Source: Bacteroides uniformis
GTDB taxonomy: Bacteria > Bacteroidota > Bacteroidia > Bacteroidales > Bacteroidaceae
Assembly (NCBI RefSeq): GCF_025147485.1
Contig: NZ_CP102263.1
Coordinates: 186,001-250,000 of the forward strand
Direction of reading: 5' to 3'
DNA length: 64,000 nt
Shown: positions 59,802 through 64,000 of the stretch, piece by piece
How the letters are laid out: each line of letters starts with the position of its first letter
Position numbering within the stretch: the first letter of the stretch is position 1
Translations under genes and position numbers: made by a program
Notes under the pieces: generated by a model
What the model saw: the letters and a program-made list of their open reading frames with translations, nothing else
The model's database searches: none
What the model was told of the DNA's origin: nothing

Positions 59802-60383
59802 ATGAAAAGGTTACTGTTCATTATCCTGCTTTTCGGGGTGTGCCTGCATTTTAACCGGGCACACGCCCAACGGTGCCTGCCCGGAATGAGGGGCATACAG
59901 CTCACGGGCGGACTGTCGGACAACATGCGCTGGAAAAACGGCGACGGCTTCGGCTACCACGCCGGGATAGCGGTGAGTACCTACACGAAGAACGCCCACC
60001 ATTGGGTAATCGGTGCGGAATACTTGGAGAAGCGGTACGACTACCGGGGCAGTCTCTATCCGGTGAGCCAGTTCACAGGTGAGGGCGGCTATTACCTGAA
60101 CTTCCTTTCCGACAGGAAGAAGACGTTCTTCGCCGCACTGGGGCTGTCCGCCCTTGCCGGGTACGAGACGGTGAACTGGGGCGAGAGCCTGCTGCCGGAC
60201 GGCTCACGACTGACGGATGAAGACAATTTCATCTACGGGGGTGCGCTGACGCTGGAGCTGTCCGCCTACGTGACGGACAAGATTGTCTTGCTGGTAAACG
60301 GTCGCCAACGGGTGCTGTTCGGCGGTGACTGCGGACGGTTCCACACGCAGGTCGGCGTGGGAATCCGCTTCATGATTCGATAA
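59802..60383 (+). CDS. traO: TraO outer-membrane-associated protein
   Basis: A 193-residue protein with a signal peptide (about 1-22, ending HAQ) and a small beta-barrel-like body: many aromatic-ended strands (HHWVIGAEYLEKRYDYRG, GEGGYYLNFLSDRKKTFFAA) and a C-terminal strand ending in an aromatic-rich motif (VGVGIRFMIR). It belongs to the TraO family of Bacteroidales elements and may help anchor the channel in the outer membrane. The next gene (DUF3872/TraQ) follows after 26 bp; the primase-type traP that often lies here is absent. Confidence 0.88.
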   Translation: MKRLLFIILLFGVCLHFNRAHAQRCLPGMRGIQLTGGLSDNMRWKNGDGFGYHAGIAVSTYTKNAHHWVIGAEYLEKRYDYRGSLYPVSQFTGEGGYYLNFLSDRKKTFFAALGLSALAGYETVNWGESLLPDGSRLTDEDNFIYGGALTLELSAYVTDKIVLLVNGRQRVLFGGDCGRFHTQVGVGIRFMIR

Positions 60384-60409
60384 CTGCTATATAATATAAT
60401 AATGTATAT

Positions 60410-60859
60410 ATGAGGACAATGATTTATAAAATATTCACGGGCTGCTACATCGTGGCCGCCCTCGTGCTGGTCGCAGCCTGTAATGACAAGCTGGATATTC
60501 AGACGAAATACCCGTTCACGGTGGAGACGATGCCCGTCCCGAAGGAGCTGAAAGTGAACGAGACGGCGGAGATACGGTGCGAGCTGAAACGGGAAGGACG
60601 CTGGGAGGACACCCGGTACACGATCCGCTGGTTCCTCTTCGACGGGGAAGGGACGCTCAAACTGGATGACGGCACGGCACTGCTGCCCAATGACCGCTAC
60701 CCGCTGGAGAAAGAGACGTTCCGGCTCTATTTCACCCCGCTGTCGGACGAGCAGAGCAGCTTCACCGTCTGGGTGGAGGACTCGGACGGTCAGGCGGTCG
60801 AGCTGGAATACGACTTCAATGCGGACAACGACAAGGAGGGCGGGGATGGAACGGAATGA
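60410..60859 (+). CDS. traQ: TraQ (DUF3872) lipoprotein
   Basis: A 149-residue lipoprotein: the N-terminus ends in the lipobox ALVLVAAC with lipidated Cys near residue 24, then NDKLDIQTKYPFTVETMPVP, the DUF3872/TraQ opening motif, and an immunoglobulin-like beta-sandwich body. TraQ is the last conserved gene of the Bacteroidales tra set. A start at MIYKIFTG, 9 bp downstream, is possible. It overlaps the next gene by 14 bp. Confidence 0.87.
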   Translation: MRTMIYKIFTGCYIVAALVLVAACNDKLDIQTKYPFTVETMPVPKELKVNETAEIRCELKREGRWEDTRYTIRWFLFDGEGTLKLDDGTALLPNDRYPLEKETFRLYFTPLSDEQSSFTVWVEDSDGQAVELEYDFNADNDKEGGDGTE

Positions 60860-61502
60860 TCTGGTTTTATACCTCGACATACCGGAGTTTTCCGAAGCCC
60901 TGTATGCCTCGAAATGGCACTCGGATATTGTTCTACCACAAGCCGGGGACAATATATACCCGGAAAGCCTGCTGTCAGAAAAGGTACTTGCCATGCTGGA
61001 GACGGTTCCCGCCGGTGAGGTCTGGGAAGACCTGAAGGACGACAGCCGGACCATGCGCCGGGTCATGGAGCACGAGCTGTTCCGGGTGACGGAACGGGGC
61101 TTTTACCTGCGTAAGGACGGGGCACTGTGCTGCACGCTGACCTTGCAAAGATACCGTGTGTACGATGCCGAAAAACGGGCGAAAACGGAGGTGCCAACAT
61201 CTTATCGTGCCCGGAGCATGGAACGAAAAAGCGGAAAAATCCGATTTTATTTCCGGAAATACTTTATACATATTGATGTGCCGGACACGCTGCCGCAATG
61301 CCCGGAGGTGCGTGAATACGTGAACATAGAGCCGTTGCTCTCGGAGGCAGATAAAAAACTGCTGGCGGAAACGGAATGTGATAAAGGGGAAAGCCTGCTG
61401 GAACGGATAGAGGAAGGAGACTGTTGCCGTGTACGGGCAAGATGTTGGACCACGGATAAGGAGAGCGGCAAGTGGATGCGTGTGTTGTCAGTGGATATTT
61501 AA
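60846..61502 (+). CDS. ICE protein of unknown function after traQ
   Basis: A 218-residue soluble protein starting MERNDLVLYLDIPEFSEALY; an upstream in-frame extension lies inside traQ and is rejected. The composition is charged with no signal peptide or membrane helix; notable is GKIRFYFRKYFIHIDVPDTL near the middle. No family is recognised. It is translationally coupled to traQ, so it probably belongs to the transfer operon. Confidence 0.6.
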   Translation: MERNDLVLYLDIPEFSEALYASKWHSDIVLPQAGDNIYPESLLSEKVLAMLETVPAGEVWEDLKDDSRTMRRVMEHELFRVTERGFYLRKDGALCCTLTLQRYRVYDAEKRAKTEVPTSYRARSMERKSGKIRFYFRKYFIHIDVPDTLPQCPEVREYVNIEPLLSEADKKLLAETECDKGESLLERIEEGDCCRVRARCWTTDKESGKWMRVLSVDI

Positions 61503-61531
61503 GCAAGTTTATAACAAGAAAAAACAGAAAC

Positions 61532-62380
61532 ATGGAACAAGAAGAAAGAATGTATCAGGTGCCTCTGGAGATGATATGCAGGCACAACCGCACGGCGGAG
61601 GTGTGCCGTGCCGCCGTTGAAGAGGACGGCTGGCAGTTGGAGAACGTGCCCGAAGAGGTGAAGACACCGGAACTGTGCCGGAAGGCGCTGGAAACGGAAG
61701 CGGGATTCGGGAACGACTTCCACCGGGGGCTGGTCCAGCATATCCCGTTCCCGGAGGTGTGCATGGAGGTGCTGAAGGAGTGCCGGGAGAACAACCCGGA
61801 AGAACTCTACGGGGTGGCGGTGGCTATCCGCCCGGAGGTGATGAACGGCGAAATGGCGGACTTCCTGCTGCCGCTGGACGGCAGATGCATCAGCGTCCTG
61901 CCCGTGCACCTGCAAACACCGGAGCGGGTGCGGGTGGCGGTGGAAACGTCGGGGATGTCCGCCGTCGGGCGTGGCGGAGTGCCGAAAAGCCTGCTCACGC
62001 CCGAAGTGTATGTCAGGTGCGCCGCCCACAGCCGGGAGTCGCTGATGATGATCCCGTGGGCGGAACGCTCGCCGGAGGTCTGCCTGATGGCGAAGACGCT
62101 GTACCCGGACTGGGTGAGGAACCACCCGGAGTTCGTGCCGGAGAGCGTGCATAACCAAGACAGCGTATATACGCTGAACAGCCTGATGGAAAGCCTGACG
62201 GGGGAAAAGTTCAGCTACCGGCAAATGACGGACTTCTACAACGGGAAGCCGCTGGAGGTGAAACGGATGGAAACGCCGGACGGCGTGCAGAAGGACAAGG
62301 CGGTGAAGTTCGACAAGGAGACGGGGAAGTTCTCCTTCTCCGAGATCCGGCAGGAGCGGAAACGGGGATTGAAGATGTAG
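61532..62380 (+). CDS. Repeat protein of unknown function (DUF4116-like helical repeats)
   Basis: A 282-residue soluble protein starting MEQEERMYQVPLEMICRHNR. It has several similar ~40-residue helical repeats with the pattern vPxE-x-x-TPELC-x-x-A (TPELCRKALETE, FPEVCMEVLKECRE, TPEVYVRCAAH, SPEVCLMAKTLYPDW), resembling DUF4116-type helical repeats. The C-terminal part is charged and non-repetitive. It may be a protein-binding scaffold. It lies at the end of the plus-strand tra run and is followed by convergent genes. Confidence 0.6.
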   Translation: MEQEERMYQVPLEMICRHNRTAEVCRAAVEEDGWQLENVPEEVKTPELCRKALETEAGFGNDFHRGLVQHIPFPEVCMEVLKECRENNPEELYGVAVAIRPEVMNGEMADFLLPLDGRCISVLPVHLQTPERVRVAVETSGMSAVGRGGVPKSLLTPEVYVRCAAHSRESLMMIPWAERSPEVCLMAKTLYPDWVRNHPEFVPESVHNQDSVYTLNSLMESLTGEKFSYRQMTDFYNGKPLEVKRMETPDGVQKDKAVKFDKETGKFSFSEIRQERKRGLKM

Positions 62381-62469
62381 CGTGAGCCGGACGAAATGGA
62401 GCTGAAAGCAATACCCCGTTACAGATTTACGAATAAGTCGGTAACGGGGCATGGCTTGTTTCGGATATT

Positions 62470-62970
62470 TTACTGTTCTATCACGTATTTGTCAATGCCA
62501 TAGACCTTTCTTGTGTGATTGTCAATAAATCCGTTCTCTTTAAGGTGTTTCATCACATTGGCTAAATCCTGCGGATTAAGCCGTCCTTTTTTCTCGGCTT
62601 CCTTAGCTTTGATTTTCGACACCTTCAGTTCTTTGGGGTCGGTACAGTCAATCCAGCTATCATATTCAAGGATTTCAGGATAGTCGGCTTGTCTGATACA
62701 GTATTGCTCGGCTTGCCAATCCGGGGCGGAAGAATAGTCATTGTCTGTGTTTATGAGTACCGCACAGACTTCTTTTGAGTTGGATTTTGCTCCGGCAACA
62801 ATAACGTATTTCAACCTTGTATCATATCCCGGCAACGGTACGATGCCATCCGCACGATCCATGTCGTAATAGACAATATCACCGACTTGGAGGTCTTCGA
62901 TGCCTTTTACAAGCGATTCCTGCCTTAGCTTCTCTTTTAGTTGTGCCAATGTCGATTCTTTTGTATCCAT
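62470..62970 (-). CDS. Putative toxin partner of the Panacea-domain antitoxin
   Basis: A 166-residue soluble protein. An N-terminal segment (about 22-70; LQVGDIVYYDMDRADGIVPL, then LKYVIVAGAKSNSKEVCAVL) resembles the beta-barrel start of PemK/MazF-like ribonuclease toxins, and the C-terminal ~45 residues look like a helical/winged module (LNPQDLANVMKHLKENGFID). It follows the Panacea-type gene after 3 bp, the arrangement of PanA-PanT operons in which various toxins pair with a common antitoxin type. Toxicity is inferred from context; the family is not assigned firmly. Confidence 0.5.
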   Translation of the reverse strand: MDTKESTLAQLKEKLRQESLVKGIEDLQVGDIVYYDMDRADGIVPLPGYDTRLKYVIVAGAKSNSKEVCAVLINTDNDYSSAPDWQAEQYCIRQADYPEILEYDSWIDCTDPKELKVSKIKAKEAEKKGRLNPQDLANVMKHLKENGFIDNHTRKVYGIDKYVIEQ

Positions 62971-62973
62971 CCA

Positions 62974-63546
62974 TCAAGAAAGTTCATTCGTCATCAGTTC
63001 TTTTTCACGGATGTAGGCGACCATCTTTTCTGTGGCACCTCCGGCTTTGGCTATTTCAATATTTGTAAGAGTTCCCAACTGGGGATCATCCTTGTATCTC
63101 GTGTAAGCCTTGGTGTACGCTTCATCGTGCGATTCCGGAGACAATTCTTTTTTTGAATCCTTGTCCTTGCAATAGTTGTACCATTTATCCAGATATTCAC
63201 ATTCCTTACGGGACAGATAATCCATATCCGGTTCTGCCAGAGCGTAAACCATCTGATCCTGTACACGGATAGAATTGTAGAAATTCCTCAAATCGGGATA
63301 AGAGTCTATATCTTCCTCCTCCAACTCGACAAGTTTTATAACCTTGTCAGACAATGCCGGAACCGGACCGAAGGTGCGTGCCTTAAAGGTATCAGGACAT
63401 AACACCTTGCCATAGTTGACCAGATATTCTTTTTGGGCAAAATAAATTATCTTGAAGAGCTTGATATAATCAACCCCTTCAGGAAACTTACGCAGTACGT
63501 ACAATACCACAGATTCTATTTTCTTTACTTGCTCAAGAGTCTTCAT
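62974..63546 (-). CDS. Panacea-domain (DUF4065/SocA-like) antitoxin
   Basis: A 190-residue soluble protein. The Panacea/DUF4065 signature is clear in the N-terminal half: VDYIKLFKIIYFAQKEYLVN, then the FKARTFGPVPALSD segment. Such domains act as antitoxins that bind unrelated toxins directly in the PanAT systems, including phage-defence ones. A helical C-terminal part (about 110-190) ends the protein. It is the first gene of a two-gene operon with the 62470 gene (3-bp gap). A promoter-like -7 box lies at 63594-63601 on the minus strand. Confidence 0.72.
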   Translation of the reverse strand: MKTLEQVKKIESVVLYVLRKFPEGVDYIKLFKIIYFAQKEYLVNYGKVLCPDTFKARTFGPVPALSDKVIKLVELEEEDIDSYPDLRNFYNSIRVQDQMVYALAEPDMDYLSRKECEYLDKWYNYCKDKDSKKELSPESHDEAYTKAYTRYKDDPQLGTLTNIEIAKAGGATEKMVAYIREKELMTNELS

Positions 63547-63593
63547 TTGGTAATACTTGATTATTACTTGTTACGATGCGATACAGCACTTTG

Positions 63594-63601
63594 CAAAGAT
63601 A
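63594..63601 (-). promoter_or_regulatory. Putative -7 element of the Panacea pair
   Basis: On the minus strand TATCTTTG is a full -7 match, 47 bp upstream of the Panacea gene's ATG at 63546. No TTTG is seen at -33. Confidence 0.45.
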
Positions 63602-63760
63602 CGAAAATAAGTTGGAATATCATTGATTTATAGTAAAGAGAAATTTCTATCAACCGGCAATCCCTTTTCTCCATCGGTTTCTTTTGCTTCTTGTTCTTTT
63701 CCCACCCCGCTCATGAAAGAAAAGAAGTGCAAAAAGGCTGGCGAACAAAAAAGGGGGTGC

Positions 63761-64000
63761 CTAAAGCATCCCCTCGTCGGTGTAGCTGAGGTAGGTGTCC
63801 TCGGTCAGTATGATGTGGTCCAAGAGGCGGATGCCGATTGCCTCGCAGCCTTTCTTCAACTGGCTGGTCAGGTTGTTGTCCTGTGTGCTTGCCACCGTCG
63901 AGCCGGACGGGTGGTTGTGCGAGAGAATGATTCCCGAGGCATGGGAAACGAGAGCCGTCTGGAGGACGATGCGTATGTCCACCACCGTACAGTCTATCCC
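63761..64000 (-). CDS. RadC/JAB-domain protein, C-terminal part (5' end outside the window)
   Basis: The frame is open to the right edge; about 79 residues are visible, starting GIDCTVVDIRIVLQTALVSH. The JAMM/JAB metal site is present: HNHPSGS with both histidines and the downstream Asp in STVASTQDN, as in RadC-like proteins. Such genes are regular members of Bacteroidales ICE accessory regions; a true DNA-repair role for RadC is disputed. A GTG at 63985 is internal to the domain and not the real start. Confidence 0.85.
   Translation of the reverse strand, partial: GIDCTVVDIRIVLQTALVSHASGIILSHNHPSGSTVASTQDNNLTSQLKKGCEAIGIRLLDHIILTEDTYLSYTDEGML

Larger units (their letters stand above)
21100..64000. 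mobile_element. Integrative conjugative element of Bacteroidales type (right end outside window)
   Basis: The segment holds a complete conjugation set (mobA, mobB, mobC, traA to traQ), a RteC-like regulator, a topoisomerase III, primase-helicase, DUF3945 and RadC-like genes, and cargo toxin-antitoxin and immunity genes, all in markedly GC-rich DNA except for AT-rich cargo. This gene set is characteristic of Bacteroidales conjugative transposons. The left limit is placed only approximately by composition; no att repeats were identified, and the element continues beyond 64000. Confidence 0.8.

Overview
The window is chromosomal DNA of a Bacteroides-type bacterium (order Bacteroidales) carrying a long integrative conjugative element (ICE). 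The pointers are promoters of the Bacteroidetes sigma-factor type (TTTG, 19-21 bp, TAnnTTTG), a SusC/D-era TonB-ExbBD operon layout, a hybrid two-component kinase, and a complete Bacteroidales traA-traQ conjugation cluster with RteC, MobA/B/C and TopB. No species is claimed.

Positions 1-19133 are ordinary core chromosome of moderate GC: the end of a DAHP synthase/chorismate mutase gene and tyrA; a hybrid sensor kinase; dnaG; then genes on the minus strand (folE, a SPOR protein, tpiA, a DoxX-type membrane protein, DUF1599, an M23/LysM peptidase), a likely seven-gene operon pdxJ-exbB-exbD-tonB-DJ-1-ispD-recG, and divergent nadK. Positions 19148-20999 hold two blocks of related 22-bp tandem repeats separated by an IS3-family insertion sequence whose orfA/orfB are joined by an A7 frameshift signal.

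From about 21 kb to the right edge the DNA becomes much richer in GC and carries ICE functions. 21.4-25.5 kb: a 48-bp palindrome with TTGCACC boxes, WG-repeat and Imm17-like membrane proteins, an AraC regulator and RteC. 25.9-28.8 kb: two small helix-turn-helix proteins around a primase-helicase. 29.0-31.4 kb: a DHFR/RibD-like gene behind a large hairpin, a candidate small RNA, and an AT-rich RnlA/RnlB-like toxin-antitoxin pair. 31.5-35.7 kb: topoisomerase III with two companions. 40.9-47.4 kb: MobC coupling protein (split by a 2.4-kb group II intron), MobB relaxase, MobA. 48.1-60.9 kb: traA-B-D-E-F-G-(DUF3876)-I-J-K-L-X-M-N-O-Q. 60.8-62.4 kb: two genes of unknown function. 62.5-63.5 kb: a Panacea-type toxin-antitoxin pair. 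63.8 kb onward: the end of a RadC/JAB gene.

The most interesting segment is 36.0-40.5 kb: a XerC/D-like tyrosine recombinase of ICE-like base composition followed by a run of AT-rich genes that look like immunity proteins (tandem Imm22, SUKH-3-like, DUF2750, an unknown, Imm17-like), separated by a repeated intergenic element. This matches the architecture of recombinase-associated acquired interbacterial defence (rAID) clusters of gut Bacteroidales. Together with RnlAB and the Panacea pair, the ICE appears to transport a defence package against rival bacteria and phages. The right end of the ICE and its own integration integrase are not visible in this window.
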